Origin: Pseudomonas taetrolens
GTDB lineage: Bacteria > Pseudomonadota > Gammaproteobacteria > Pseudomonadales > Pseudomonadaceae
Direction of reading: 5' to 3'
DNA: 64,000 nt
NCBI RefSeq assembly: GCF_900475285.1
Contig: NZ_LS483370.1
Coordinates: forward strand, 1,440,001 to 1,504,000
How positions within the stretch are numbered: the stretch's first letter is position 1; every line of letters begins with the position of its first letter. Positions 9,795 to 19,156 of the stretch are shown piece after piece. The notes beneath the pieces were generated by a model that saw nothing but the letters and a program-made list of their open reading frames with translations, was not told where the DNA came from and did no database searches. Made by a program: the position numbers and the translations under genes.

Positions 9795-10484
9795 ATGAGC
9801 CTGTGCGCGACTATTTTGGTCATCGATGATGAACCGCAGATTCGCAAGTTCTTGCGCATCAGCCTGGTTTCCCAGGGGTATACCGTGCTGGAGGCCGCCA
9901 CGGGGGCCGAAGGCCTGAGCATGGCTGCGTTGCAGCAACCCGATGTCCTGGTGCTGGACCTGGGGTTGCCGGACATGGACGGCCAGCAGGTGCTGCGCGA
10001 ATTTCGCGAATGGTCAAACGTACCGGTGCTGGTGCTTTCGGTGCGCGCCAGCGAAGCACAAAAGGTTCAAGCGCTGGACAGCGGCGCCAATGACTACGTT
10101 ACCAAGCCTTTCGGGATTCAGGAATTTCTGGCGCGCATTCGAGCCTTGCTGCGCCAGGCGCCCCAGGGGGAAGCCCGGGAGACGGCTGTTCAGGTTGGCC
10201 CGCTAACGGTCGACCTGGCCTATCGGCGCGTCCTGCTTGAGGACGTTGAAGTGGCGTTGACCCGCAAGGAATACGCGGTGCTGGCGCAACTGGCACGGCA
10301 TCCGGGGCGGGTCATCACCCAGCAGCAACTGCTCAAGGATATTTGGGGCCCGACTCACGTCGAAAACAGCCATTACCTGCGCATTGTGATTGGCCATTTA
10401 CGACAAAAGCTGGCGGATGATCCGACCCATCCGCGTTTTATTGCCACCGAGGCCGGTGTGGGGTATCGATTGCTGGAAGCTTAG
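9795..10484 (+). CDS. kdpE: Two-component response regulator KdpE
   Basis: A 229-residue OmpR/PhoB-type regulator. The receiver domain has the acidic pair DDE at residues 11-13, phospho-acceptor D55 in VLVLDLGLPDMDG, and the conserved lysine in YVTKPFG. The winged-helix output domain occupies residues 130-229, with VTRKEY-like and GVGYRL signatures. KdpE activates kdpFABC when phosphorylated by KdpD. Its TAG stop overlaps by 4 bp the stop codon of the convergent patatin-like gene. Confidence 0.95.
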   Translation: MSLCATILVIDDEPQIRKFLRISLVSQGYTVLEAATGAEGLSMAALQQPDVLVLDLGLPDMDGQQVLREFREWSNVPVLVLSVRASEAQKVQALDSGANDYVTKPFGIQEFLARIRALLRQAPQGEARETAVQVGPLTVDLAYRRVLLEDVEVALTRKEYAVLAQLARHPGRVITQQQLLKDIWGPTHVENSHYLRIVIGHLRQKLADDPTHPRFIATEAGVGYRLLEA

Positions 10485-11524
10485 TGCTCTTCGCTTTCGT
10501 AGCGGTCGAGGGTGTCCTTGGCAATCAGACGGCCCAGAGCGATCAGCTCCGGGGCCTTGTAGAACTCGAAGAAACGGCACACACGCTTGGGCACGTTGAT
10601 CAGGATATCCGGTGGATAGCCGGCAATCTTGTACTGCGCCAATGAGGTTTGCATCACCTCGAAGCTCTGGTTGATCAGGTCCAGCAACGAAGCCGGCCCG
10701 ACGTTATCGACGATGAATGAACCCGTGGCGGATTTCGGTGCGCCTTCGCGGGTGGGGGCGCCAGTTGGTTGCTGGGCTTTGGGCGATGCTGATTCGAGCC
10801 AAGGATTCACGGGTACTTCTTCGAGCAGTGGGCTGAGCATTTCCTGTTCGAGATTGAGTAACTGCTCGGCGTGTTTGTTGCGGAACGGGATGTGCGACCC
10901 CAGCGAGTTGATCACTTGATCAAAGCGGCTTTTGAAGGCGGCAGGACGTTGCAACACGGGTAACTGGTAGTGGTTCTGGGTGGTCGAGTTGAGATTGACG
11001 GCCACGATCAGGTCGCAATGACTGGACACCACCGGCACGATGGGCAAGGGATTGAGCAAGCCGCCGTCCACCAGCATGCGGTTGCCTTGCATCACGGGGG
11101 TGAACAGGCTTGGAATCGCTGCCGAGGCCCGCATGGCCTGGTGCAGGCAACCTTCCTGAAACCAGATTTCCTGTTGGTGGGTCAGGTCGGTGGCCACCGC
11201 GGTGTAGGGAATGCGCAGGTCTTCAATGTTGATCTCACCCACGATATTGCGGATCTGCCCGAACACCTTTTCACCGCGAATGGCACCCAGGCGAAAGCTC
11301 ACGTCTACCAGACGCAACACGTCGAGGTAGTCCAGGCTTTGAATCCAGTCACGGTACAGGTCGAGTTTACCGGCGGCATAGATGCCTCCGACCACGGCCC
11401 CCATCGAGCAACCGGCAATGCAGGCGATGTCATAGCCACGACTTTCGAGCTCTTCGATCACGCCAATGTGCGCGTAACCCCGCGCCCCACCTGAGCCCAA
11501 TACCAGTGCAATACGTTTTTTCAT
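10481..11524 (-). CDS. Patatin-like phospholipase (RssA-type)
   Basis: A 347-residue serine lipid acyl hydrolase of the patatin family. It has the oxyanion loop GSGGARGYAHIG at residues 10-21, the nucleophile elbow GCSMG with Ser40, and the catalytic aspartate in VDGG, so the Ser-Asp dyad is intact. No signal peptide is visible, which fits cytosolic RssA-like proteins; the substrate is unknown. The ATG at 11522-11524 was chosen because AAGGA lies 8 bp upstream. A longer in-frame start at 11557 has no ribosome site. It is convergent with kdpE. Confidence 0.85.
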   Translation of the reverse strand: MKKRIALVLGSGGARGYAHIGVIEELESRGYDIACIAGCSMGAVVGGIYAAGKLDLYRDWIQSLDYLDVLRLVDVSFRLGAIRGEKVFGQIRNIVGEINIEDLRIPYTAVATDLTHQQEIWFQEGCLHQAMRASAAIPSLFTPVMQGNRMLVDGGLLNPLPIVPVVSSHCDLIVAVNLNSTTQNHYQLPVLQRPAAFKSRFDQVINSLGSHIPFRNKHAEQLLNLEQEMLSPLLEEVPVNPWLESASPKAQQPTGAPTREGAPKSATGSFIVDNVGPASLLDLINQSFEVMQTSLAQYKIAGYPPDILINVPKRVCRFFEFYKAPELIALGRLIAKDTLDRYESEEH

Positions 11525-11693
11525 GAGTCGATCCTTCGCCTTACCGGTGTCCATCATGCCTTTTTGTGTAGTCTAGCGCCTGCCGGGTTCAAACCCTGTG
11601 TTCGCCAGCTAGGCTAATCAGGGCGAAGGGCACTTTTGCACGTGTTACCCGTCTTATCTTGCACTGAACTGTTTTTTCTTTGAGGAATACACC

Positions 11694-11972
11694 ATGAAAG
11701 CCTGGATTTTTGTGCCGTTGATGGCCGTCGTGCTGGCCGGTTGTGCGGGTAAAACAGCTTATCGCGACAGTTGCGCCTCGCAATTGGATGCGGCGTGGCA
11801 TGAGCTTGATCTGGCCAAGGCAGAAGGCTTTGCCGGCACCATCAGTTACTCGAAAGCGTTGTCTTTGCTGACCGGGGCCAAAACCCAGCAGCAGTTCGAA
11901 GCATTTGAAGGGTGCAGCAAAAAAGCCGAGAAGGCGCGTTTCTATATTCGTGAGTCCCGTGCAGGGCGTTAA
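11694..11972 (+). CDS. Small lipoprotein, function unknown
   Basis: A 92-residue protein with a lipoprotein signal: a short hydrophobic segment and lipobox LAGC with the lipidated cysteine at residue 17. The mature part is helical and charged, with two more cysteines (DSCAS and EGCSK) that could form a disulphide in the periplasm. The residue after the lipidated Cys is Ala, which by the usual +2 rule favours the outer membrane. GAGGA precedes the ATG at good spacing. The CHAD-domain gene starts 29 bp downstream and may be co-transcribed. Confidence 0.75.
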   Translation: MKAWIFVPLMAVVLAGCAGKTAYRDSCASQLDAAWHELDLAKAEGFAGTISYSKALSLLTGAKTQQQFEAFEGCSKKAEKARFYIRESRAGR

Positions 11973-12001
11973 GCCATTGCGGTGACGAGGGGAGGATAAG
12001 G

Positions 12002-12769
12002 ATGTCAGTGTTGGTTGACCGGATTGTGGCGAACATTTTGCGTCTGGAGGTCAGGTTGCTGGCCTGCCAGGCGCGCTTGCAGGCCAATACGGACCCAGAG
12101 GCCCTGCATGACTTGCGCACCACGGTTCGCCGGTTACGCAGCCTGTTGCGTCCCTTGCGCGGTTTGCCGGGCGTGGTGCAACTGGAAATGGCCGCCTCGC
12201 AGGTCGGCACCCTGACCACGCCCTGGCGAGACCTGGAGGTCATGGCGGCCTACTTGCAGCAGCACGGGCATAGGCAACTGGCCGAGCGGCGCCGGGAGCA
12301 ACTGTCCGGCGTGTATGCGGCCATTGCCGAGAGCGTGCAGCTTGAGCAATTGCTGCTGATCCTCGATGTCTTTCCGCGCTTTCTCCGTGCCGCACAGCGT
12401 GAAGACATGCTGCGCGGTCTGCGTCAGCGCATTGAAGCGGTGCTGGATAAACAGTGGCTGACCCTCGAAAAAACCCTCAACGATCCGGGGCATGATCGGC
12501 ATCGCGTCCGCCTGCTGATCAAGCGGGTGCGTTATGCGGGCGAAGCCTATCCCGAGCTGGATCACTTGCCTGAACAGGTGGTGACCCGACTCAAAACGGC
12601 TCAAAAAGCCTTGGGACAGTGGCACGATGCGTGGCAGTGGTTGCTTCAGGCCGAGCAGCAGCCCGACCTGCAACCTTGCGTTGAGCAATGGCGCGCAGCC
12701 CTTGTCAGCGGGGAAAAACAGGCTGACAAGGCGCTGATCAAATTGAGTGCGGCTTGCTTCCACTCCTAG
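12002..12769 (+). CDS. CHAD domain protein
   Basis: A 255-residue all-helical protein with the CHAD pattern: HDLR near residue 37, a basic VRRLRSLLRP stretch just after, and a second basic helix RLLIKRVRYAGE near residue 170. CHAD domains are known to bind polyphosphate through such conserved histidines and basic residues and often sit beside CYTH domains; here the CHAD stands alone. I infer polyphosphate association, possibly at granules. GGATAAGG lies just upstream of the ATG. The thioesterase gene follows after 79 bp. Confidence 0.8.
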   Translation: MSVLVDRIVANILRLEVRLLACQARLQANTDPEALHDLRTTVRRLRSLLRPLRGLPGVVQLEMAASQVGTLTTPWRDLEVMAAYLQQHGHRQLAERRREQLSGVYAAIAESVQLEQLLLILDVFPRFLRAAQREDMLRGLRQRIEAVLDKQWLTLEKTLNDPGHDRHRVRLLIKRVRYAGEAYPELDHLPEQVVTRLKTAQKALGQWHDAWQWLLQAEQQPDLQPCVEQWRAALVSGEKQADKALIKLSAACFHS

Positions 12770-12848
12770 GATTTGGCCGATATGGGCGCTGCGCAGTCCC
12801 GACTGTGTGGGTACCATCCCTCGGGTATTTTCCTGTATCGAGGTGCTC

Positions 12849-13646
12849 ATGCAGTTTTCAGAGTTGGTTGAAGCGGTGCGCAATAACCCGCTGGACGTGA
12901 CGATCGGTGAGGACTGGGGACAGGGGCGCGCCAGTTTCGGCGGGCTGATGGCGGCCTTGCAGTACGAGGCCATGCGGGCGCGCGTGTCCAGCGAGCGAGC
13001 CTTGCGATCGCTGGCCGTGACCTTTGTCGGCCCTGCCGAGCCGGGCGTTCCGATCCGCTTTGAGGTCGACGTGCTGCGTGAAGGCAAGGCGGTCAGTCAG
13101 GTGTTGGGGCGGGCCGTACAAAACGGTCAGGTCGTGACCCTGGTCCAGGGCAGTTTTGGCGCATCGAGTGAGTCAGTGGTGAGTGTCGAAGCGTTGCCTG
13201 CGCCAGAGATGAAAACCGTCGACGAATGCCCGTTATTGCCCTACATCAAAGGCATCACGCCGGAGTTCATGCGTCATCTGTCGATGGGGTGGGCGGTGGG
13301 TGCCTTGCCGTTTACTGGCAAGGGCACGCGGGAAATGGGCGGCTGGGTGCGCCTTGCCGGGGAGGTCAAAGACGAGGCCCTGACCGAGACGCATCTGCTG
13401 GCGCTGGTGGATGCCTGGCCACCGGCCTTGTTGCCGCTGCTGAGCAAACCGGTAGCCGGCAGTACGCTGACCTGGACCATCGAGTTCGTGCAGCCGTTGC
13501 CGGCGGTCAGCACGCGGGAGTGGTGCAAATACCTGGCGGTCATCGAACATGCGCGTGACGGCTACGGCCATGTGGCGGCCAACCTCTGGGGCCCCGGAGG
13601 CGAGCTGATTGCTATCAGTCGCCAGACCGTGACCGTTTTTGGTTGA
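12849..13646 (+). CDS. Acyl-CoA thioesterase-like double hot-dog protein
   Basis: A 265-residue protein that reads as a TesB-like tandem hot-dog thioesterase. The N-terminal repeat has GRASFGGLMAALQYEAM near residues 26-42 (substrate helix); the C-terminal repeat has a helix rich in LALVDAWPPALLP near residues 180-195 followed by TWTIEFV. Such enzymes hydrolyse acyl-CoA to fatty acid and CoA in the cytosol. The ATG at 12849 fits the family start; an earlier in-frame start at 12747 would overlap the CHAD gene. The real substrate is unknown. Confidence 0.75.
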   Translation: MQFSELVEAVRNNPLDVTIGEDWGQGRASFGGLMAALQYEAMRARVSSERALRSLAVTFVGPAEPGVPIRFEVDVLREGKAVSQVLGRAVQNGQVVTLVQGSFGASSESVVSVEALPAPEMKTVDECPLLPYIKGITPEFMRHLSMGWAVGALPFTGKGTREMGGWVRLAGEVKDEALTETHLLALVDAWPPALLPLLSKPVAGSTLTWTIEFVQPLPAVSTREWCKYLAVIEHARDGYGHVAANLWGPGGELIAISRQTVTVFG

Positions 13647-13904
13647 TTAAAAGGTTTTGCTGCGCTCTGGCCGGGCATCGAGCCGGCGGCCCTGATGCTG
13701 CAAGCCCAATGCTGCAACCAATGCGACCAGGCCGATGATGGCGCTTGGCGCATTGCTGCTGAATATCCCTGATACCAGCAGCAGAAAGGCCACAACGATC
13801 ATTGGCACTGCGATCATGTTCAGTGCCTGGTGCGCAGGGGTTTGATGGCTCTGCGGGTTCGAGCGCCATTGCCATGCAGGCAGGTTGGGGTGACGTTTGC
13901 CCAT
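13647..13904 (-). CDS. Small two-helix membrane protein
   Basis: An 85-residue protein starting MGKRHPNLPAWQWR with two adjacent membrane helices (about residues 30-48 and 53-70) and a basic tail. The N-terminus resembles short Pseudomonas membrane proteins with an Mpo1/DUF962-like segment; this one is only the front part of such a protein, so a truncation is possible. AAGGAG lies 7 bp upstream of the ATG at 13902-13904, a strong start. It is convergent with the thioesterase gene, its stop codon beginning one base after that gene ends. Function unknown. Confidence 0.6.
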   Translation of the reverse strand: MGKRHPNLPAWQWRSNPQSHQTPAHQALNMIAVPMIVVAFLLLVSGIFSSNAPSAIIGLVALVAALGLQHQGRRLDARPERSKTF

Positions 13905-14036
13905 GAGTGCACTCCTTGTTTTGTCTGGGTTCAGGGCTGTCTGAACCGGATAGACAAAGCATAAGTCCGGGGCGTTCAGGGGGCGAATCAACTCTGGCTA
14001 TAAACCTGATAGGGCGTTCTCTATCAATGCCACGAT

Positions 14037-15353
14037 CTACAATTTCAACTGGCCTATGGCCCGGTTCAATTCCCCGGCCAGGGTCGCCAGTTGATAGCTG
14101 GTGGTGGCGGAGTCAACCGTTTGCTGGACGGTATTTTCGGTGACGTCACGGATGCTGACCACGGCGCGGTTCATCTCTTCCGCCACTTGGCTTTGCTGCT
14201 CGGCAGCCACGGCAATTTGCGTATTGTTTTCACGCATTTGCGCCACGGCATGGGTGATCTCGGCCAGGGCCATGCCGGCTTCTTGCGCCAGTTTCACGCA
14301 GTCGTCCGCCTTGGATGAGCTTTCCTGCATGAAGTCCACCGCATCCCGGGTGCCGGTCTGCAACACTGACACCATCGAGGTGATTTGGTCTGTAGAGGTC
14401 TGGACCCGCTTGGCCAAATGCCGCACTTCATCGGCCACCACCGCGAAGCCACGTCCCAGCTCGCCCGCCCGGGCGGCCTCGATGGCGGCATTCAACGCCA
14501 GCAGGTTGGTTTGCTCGGCAATGCTGTGAATCACACTGACCACGCCATTGATCTTCTGGCTCTCCTGCGCGAGCTGCTGGATCATCTGGGCCGTGGTTTG
14601 CACGCCATTGGAGAGGCTGGAAATGGAGTCTTGCACCCGGCTGACCACTTGCTGCCCGCTGCCGGCCAGGTTGTCGGCGGTTTGTGAAAGATCACGGGTA
14701 GCGCTGGCGTGCTGGGCAATGTGGTAGACCGTGGCCGACATTTCGTTGATCGCAGTGGCGGCCTGGTCGGTTTCGCTCTGCTGACCGAGCATGCCGTGAC
14801 GCACTTCATCCATGCTGTGGGCCAGTCGCGCGGCCCCGGTGTCCAGCTGCGCGGCGGTGTCGGCCACCGTGTTCACAACGCGCTGGTAACCGGCCTGCAT
14901 GGCATTGAAAGCACTGGCCATCTGCCCGACTTCGTCTGTACCGGCCAGCGGTACGCGGGCAGACAAATCGCCACTTTGTTCCACATGCAGCATCACGTCC
15001 TTGAGGGTGTTGAGCTGGCTGAGCAAGAAGCGGATCAGCAACTGCGAGGCGCCAAGCATGGCGAGCATCAGCACCAGTACCGCAACGGCATAGTTGGGCA
15101 GGCGCTCGATAAACACCTGGGCCAGGCTGGGGGCCTCAAGCTGAACCGGGAGGGTTTGGGGCAGCGGTTGCCCGGCAGGCCAGACCTGGAGTAATTGCGC
15201 CTGAGCCTGGGCACCAGCCTGAGCGGCAGCGCTGCGCGATTGTTGCTCAAGCTGCACGGCGTACAGCACCAGCAACAGCGTGGTGACAAAGGCCACCGCG
15301 TTGACGGCCCAGAATTTGTATTTAAGCGAGATGTTGCTAAGCCAGGCACCCAT
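14037..15353 (-). CDS. Methyl-accepting chemotaxis protein with minimal periplasmic domain
   Basis: A 438-residue chemoreceptor. TM1 is about residues 13-34, TM2 about residues 88-109, followed by a HAMP domain and the cytoplasmic signalling hairpin with the conserved tip [19 protein letters not shown] near residue 285. The periplasmic segment between the helices is only about 53 residues and rich in Ala/Gln, too short for a normal four-helix or Cache sensor domain. It should couple to CheA/CheW through the tip, but the input is unclear: membrane state or a partner protein are possible. The start is the ATG at 15351-15353. Confidence 0.88.
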   Translation of the reverse strand: MGAWLSNISLKYKFWAVNAVAFVTTLLLVLYAVQLEQQSRSAAAQAGAQAQAQLLQVWPAGQPLPQTLPVQLEAPSLAQVFIERLPNYAVAVLVLMLAMLGASQLLIRFLLSQLNTLKDVMLHVEQSGDLSARVPLAGTDEVGQMASAFNAMQAGYQRVVNTVADTAAQLDTGAARLAHSMDEVRHGMLGQQSETDQAATAINEMSATVYHIAQHASATRDLSQTADNLAGSGQQVVSRVQDSISSLSNGVQTTAQMIQQLAQESQKINGVVSVIHSIAEQTNLLALNAAIEAARAGELGRGFAVVADEVRHLAKRVQTSTDQITSMVSVLQTGTRDAVDFMQESSSKADDCVKLAQEAGMALAEITHAVAQMRENNTQIAVAAEQQSQVAEEMNRAVVSIRDVTENTVQQTVDSATTSYQLATLAGELNRAIGQLKL

Positions 15354-15473
15354 GGAAGGTCTTCTCTGAGGTCGCGCAAACAATATTGGCAAGGTGCCAT
15401 CATTGTGCCGTCATCGAGGGCAGGCTGGGTTGATGTGGGTCAACCCGAGACAGGTTCTGTAGGCAGGCTTTCA

Positions 15474-15516
15474 GGGTTGTTGCGCAACCCGTTGCAGCCT
15501 TCGGCAGCGGCTACAG
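15474..15516. repeat. REP-like element (single arm) with adjacent inverted repeat
   Basis: 15492-15516 is the reverse complement of the CTGTAGCCGCTGCCGAAGGC motif that recurs at 47.6 and 54.1 kb. It is preceded by GGGTTG/CAACCC (15474-15490). It lies between the chemoreceptor promoter side and the tatD 3' end. Confidence 0.6.
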
Positions 15517-15562
15517 GATGTCGATGCCGGACGCGGCCTCGCTCTGCTCGGCCGCTGCGACG

Positions 15563-16366
15563 TCAGATCCGTGGCAGGCCAAAAAATGCTCGGGCGCAGG
15601 CGGTGGTGTGCTCTGCCAGGTCTTGCTCGCTTTCACCCCGATGCACGGCGACTTCGCGCAGTACTTCGGTCAGGTAGGCCGGCTCGTTTCGGCCATTTTT
15701 CGGTTTCGGCCGCAGGGTGCGCGGCAGTAGATAAGGTGCGTCGCTTTCCAGCATCAAGCGGCCGCGGGGAATGTCGCGCACCAGCGGGTGCAAGTGGGTG
15801 CCGCGACGTTCATCACAAATCCAGCCGGTGATGCCGATGTGCAGGTCCTGATCGAGGTAGCTGAACAATGCCTGCTTTTCGCCGGTGAAGCAGTGCACCA
15901 CAGCAGCCGGCAGGCGGTCGCGGTAGTCACGCAGGATCTCAAGCAGTCGCTGGCTGGCATCGCGCTCATGTAAAAACACCGGCAGCTGCAAGTCCACCGC
16001 CATCGCCAGATGGGCTTCCAGAACTTTTTCCTGTTGAGGGCGGGGCGAGAAGTCGCGGTTGAAGTCCAGCCCGCATTCACCCACGGCACGCACCGTCGGC
16101 TCTTTCAGCAGGGCCAGCAAACGCTGGGCGCTGTCGCCGTTCCAGTCACTGGCAGAGTGGGGGTGAATCCCGGCGGTGGAGAACAGTTGCTGAGCGCTTT
16201 CATCCAGCGCGCGGCACAGCTCCAAGGCCTGTTCGCTGCCGTCCACGCTGGTGCCCGTGAGCACCAATTGGCTGACCCCGGCTGCGTAAGCACGGTCTAA
16301 AACCGCTTGGTGCTTGTTGTCGAAGCTAGGGTTGGTCAGGTTGACGCCGATATCGATGAGTTGCAT
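15563..16366 (-). CDS. tatD: TatD family metal-dependent DNase
   Basis: A 267-residue TIM-barrel amidohydrolase-type nuclease. The start [12 protein letters not shown] is typical of TatD itself. Metal ligands are visible in [10 protein letters not shown] (Glu and Asp near residues 97-101), a histidine in the VFLHERDA segment, VVHCFTG near residue 158, and the late SDAPYLLP aspartate. Family members act as Mg2+-dependent 3'-5' DNA/RNA exonucleases in the cytosol. Not linked here to tatABC. Some in the family show the N-terminal HxH; in TatD proper it is modified to GVN, as here. Confidence 0.88.
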   Translation of the reverse strand: MQLIDIGVNLTNPSFDNKHQAVLDRAYAAGVSQLVLTGTSVDGSEQALELCRALDESAQQLFSTAGIHPHSASDWNGDSAQRLLALLKEPTVRAVGECGLDFNRDFSPRPQQEKVLEAHLAMAVDLQLPVFLHERDASQRLLEILRDYRDRLPAAVVHCFTGEKQALFSYLDQDLHIGITGWICDERRGTHLHPLVRDIPRGRLMLESDAPYLLPRTLRPKPKNGRNEPAYLTEVLREVAVHRGESEQDLAEHTTACARAFFGLPRI

Positions 16367-16602
16367 GGTGCTACCTCAGGCCACAGGCCGGAAAGCATAT
16401 CAGAGCTGTAGATTTATAAGAAAAACCAAGAACTACAGGCAGTTATGGTTGTCTTTGAATGCCGCGACCGCGTAATGCCCAGCGTGTTCCTGGCTGTTGC
16501 AACGCGTTCGTACACTGTTTCCAGCGTGATTAGCCCTGAAAAAGGGCACCGGTGGTCGGGTAATCCGCCACGGTGCTGGACTGTATTCCTTCCGGAGAAC
16601 GG

Positions 16603-18021
16603 ATGACGAGACCGACGCTATTGATTGTGCTGTGCCTGATGCTGATGCCATTGCCGGTATTGGCTCGTGTGGCCGGCCCCTTGCAGGTGGGTCAGCCGAG
16701 TCAGGTCCGCGATCTGGCGCAAATTCGCAGCAGCCAGGTGCTGCGTGTTCTGGTCAACCAGAGCCGCAACAGTTCGGGTGAGGTGAAGGGTCAGGATATC
16801 GGCGTTGAATATCACCGTTTGCGCGCCTTTGAGCGCTACCTCAATGTTCAGGCCCGGGACGGCCAGGAAATCACCCTGAAAATCATTCCCAAGGCCAAGG
16901 ATCAGTTGCTGGGTGCCCTGGCGCGTGGAGAAGGCGATCTGGTTGCTCCTGGCGAGTTGATCGACGCCAAAGCCAGTCGCGGCATCAGCGCCAGCGCCCC
17001 GATCATCCACCAGGTGCCTTTGTTGCTGGTGGGAGGCAAGGGCGGAAAGCGCTTTACACGCTTTGAACAGCTCTCGGGTCGCACCGTCGCATTGACCACC
17101 GGCAGTGTCGCGGGTGCCGCCATTAATCAGCTCAATCAAAAACTGGCCTTGCGCAAATTACCCCCGGTCACGATCGAATGGGTGGATCCGACCCTGGCCG
17201 TCGAAGACGTGCTGGAGATGGTGCAGGCCGGCATTTTTCGCCTGACCATCGTTGAAAAGCCCATTGCCGAGCGTTGGGCCAGGCTGATGCCAAAATTGCG
17301 CTTCGAACGCAAAGTGCTGATCAGTGAACCGGCGGCCATGCGCTGGTATGTGCGGCGTGATGCCTCCATGTTGCGTGCCAGCATTGACCGGTTTCTGACC
17401 CTCTATAAGGTCCCGGCCGATCAGGATGTAGCGTTTGAACGGGTTTATCGCCGGTTGTATCGGGTGCATTACCCGTTGGCCCGGGCCGATCGCCAAAAAC
17501 TTGAAAAATTGAGGCCGGTGTTGCAGAAGCACGCCCGGCAGCAGGGCATGGACTGGCTGAACCTGGCCGCGCTGGCGTTCAAGGAGTCCACGCTGAATCC
17601 CAATGCGAGGGGCGGTGGCGGGGCGACCGGGTTGCTGCAAATCACCCCTTCGGCGGCCCGGCGGGTGGGGGTCAGCAACATTCAAAATGTCGATAACAAT
17701 GTGCTGGCCGCGGTCAGGTACCTGTCATTGATCCGTCGCAAGTTTTTTTCCAGCCCAAAACTCAATGAGCGAGAGCGCATGGCTTTTATGCTGGCGGCCT
17801 ACAACATGGGCCCGGAGAGGGTTCAAGGGATGCGTGCGGAGGCCCGGCGACGTGGGCTTAATCCCAATCAATGGTTCTTTCAGGTGGAACGGATTGCCAT
17901 GGAGCAGGTGGGAATGGGCGCTGTCAGCTATGTTAACAGTGTGAATAAATACTACTTGGCTTTCGACCGTGAGCGCGGCTCGCTGGAGCCTGCAGGGGAT
18001 AAGTTTGCCCTCCGCAAATAA
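16603..18021 (+). CDS. MltF-like membrane-bound/secreted lytic transglycosylase
   Basis: A 472-residue exported protein with a signal peptide (LIVLCLMLMPLPVLA). An extracellular solute-binding-like domain spans about residues 40-270, and a C-terminal SLT/GEWL transglycosylase domain about 295-450. The catalytic glutamate is in LAFKESTLNP (about Glu328), and the domain keeps GATGLLQITP and AAYNMGPERV motifs. It should cleave peptidoglycan glycan strands, with the solute-binding domain as a regulator, as known for MltF. Start ATG 16603 follows GGAG; an upstream in-frame start at 16573 has no better site. It may be a paralogue of true MltF. Confidence 0.85.
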   Translation: MTRPTLLIVLCLMLMPLPVLARVAGPLQVGQPSQVRDLAQIRSSQVLRVLVNQSRNSSGEVKGQDIGVEYHRLRAFERYLNVQARDGQEITLKIIPKAKDQLLGALARGEGDLVAPGELIDAKASRGISASAPIIHQVPLLLVGGKGGKRFTRFEQLSGRTVALTTGSVAGAAINQLNQKLALRKLPPVTIEWVDPTLAVEDVLEMVQAGIFRLTIVEKPIAERWARLMPKLRFERKVLISEPAAMRWYVRRDASMLRASIDRFLTLYKVPADQDVAFERVYRRLYRVHYPLARADRQKLEKLRPVLQKHARQQGMDWLNLAALAFKESTLNPNARGGGGATGLLQITPSAARRVGVSNIQNVDNNVLAAVRYLSLIRRKFFSSPKLNERERMAFMLAAYNMGPERVQGMRAEARRRGLNPNQWFFQVERIAMEQVGMGAVSYVNSVNKYYLAFDRERGSLEPAGDKFALRK

Positions 18022-18123
18022 TCGAATTATTCGATTGTTATTTAGGGTTTATTCGACTTTTACTATTTTAAAAGCTGATTAATATGGCGGCCATTCCCAA
18101 CTGATCACTTAAAGGATTTCAAC

Positions 18124-18558
18124 ATGAGCAAACTGACCCAAACCGTTCTAGGCACTCACGCCGGTTATGGCCTGACTGTTCTGCGTATTTTCGTAGGCAT
18201 CATTTTTGCCGCTCACGGCTCGCAAAAGCTCTTTGGATGGTTCGGTGGTAACGGATTGGCGGGCACAGCCCAATGGATGGAAAGTATTGGCCTTGCACCC
18301 GGCGTGCTGATGGCCCTGTTGTCGGGTGGCACCGAGTTCTTTGGCGGTCTTGCCCTGATTATCGGTTTGCTGGCTCGCCCTGCAGCTCTGGGTCTGACGT
18401 TCACCTTGCTGGTGGCGATTTTCACCGTGCATATCAGTAACGGTCTGTTTATGGCCAACAACGGTTACGAGTTTGCCCTGGCGTTGCTGGGCGGCACGGT
18501 TGCGGTACTGATTGAAGGTGCAGGCAAGGTGTCTTTCGACGGTGTAATCAGCAAGTAA
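18124..18558 (+). CDS. DoxX family membrane protein
   Basis: A 144-residue protein with four predicted membrane helices and DoxX signatures: RIFVGIIFAAHGSQKLFGWFGG near residues 22-43 and GGTEFFGGLALIIGLLARPAA around residues 75-95. DoxX proteins are inner-membrane proteins variously linked to quinone or thiol redox; the role here is unknown. AAAGGATTTCAAC precedes the ATG. The 100 bp upstream are AT-rich, and a strong terminator follows the stop, so this is probably a single-gene transcript. Confidence 0.85.
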   Translation: MSKLTQTVLGTHAGYGLTVLRIFVGIIFAAHGSQKLFGWFGGNGLAGTAQWMESIGLAPGVLMALLSGGTEFFGGLALIIGLLARPAALGLTFTLLVAIFTVHISNGLFMANNGYEFALALLGGTVAVLIEGAGKVSFDGVISK

Positions 18559-18574
18559 CCCTCTGCGTTCTGTC

Positions 18575-18604
18575 AAAGGCCCGTCTAGTACGGGCCTTTT
18601 TCGT
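18575..18604 (+). terminator. Rho-independent terminator of the DoxX gene
   Basis: AAAGGCCCG (18575-18583), loop TCTAGTA, CGGGCCTTT, then a run of T. Located 17 bp after the stop. Confidence 0.9.
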
Positions 18605-18801
18605 TATACGAGATTCTTGACAGTTATAAGCCGGTTTATCTAGGATGTTTTCTTGCGCCGATTTAAACAGCTACTTGCGGGGCGCCAGGTTATCGAAAGA
18701 TCACCTAAGAGGCTTGAAGCAGGCCTCGAAATACCGCTAAAGCGCTGGTTCGGTGTTGCCTCTCACCTGCCACGCAGAATCTTGAGGCGGAGAACCGATA
18801 C

Positions 18802-19110
18802 ATGAGTCAACCACGTCCCCTGGTACGTCTTGCGCCGATTACGGCGGGCCATTCGTTACGCAATCCAAAAATCCTTCTGGGCGGTAAGCATCAGCCGACG
18901 TTGCTGCGTTATCTCGACGGCTGGCCGCGTCGCAAGGGACGTGCCACTGCGTTTGTGATTCAGTTTGTCGAGCAGGGCGACGGGTTGGCGCGTTTTGCCA
19001 ATGACAGCTTTGACCTGGCGGTGATTCAGTCGCCGAGCGCAGAGCTGGCCGCACAGGTGATTGGCAACCTGACCCGGGTCTCTCGACAAGGGTTGATTAC
19101 CCTGCGCTGA
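18802..19110 (+). CDS. Conserved small protein of unknown function
   Basis: A 102-residue soluble protein beginning MSQPRPLVRLAPITAGHSLR, basic in its first half, with no signal peptide, membrane helix or catalytic motif that I recognise. A Shine-Dalgarno GAGGCGGAGA lies upstream of the ATG. The codon usage is like its neighbours and the reading frame is uninterrupted, so it is a real gene. It stands alone between the DoxX terminator and the convergent hydroxyproline operon; a weak CCTGCGG/CCGCAGG hairpin lies between the two 3' ends. Confidence 0.6.
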   Translation: MSQPRPLVRLAPITAGHSLRNPKILLGGKHQPTLLRYLDGWPRRKGRATAFVIQFVEQGDGLARFANDSFDLAVIQSPSAELAAQVIGNLTRVSRQGLITLR

Positions 19111-19156
19111 GGCACCTGCGGGGACTCGACAGACCGCAGGCCCCCGCCGGTGATCT

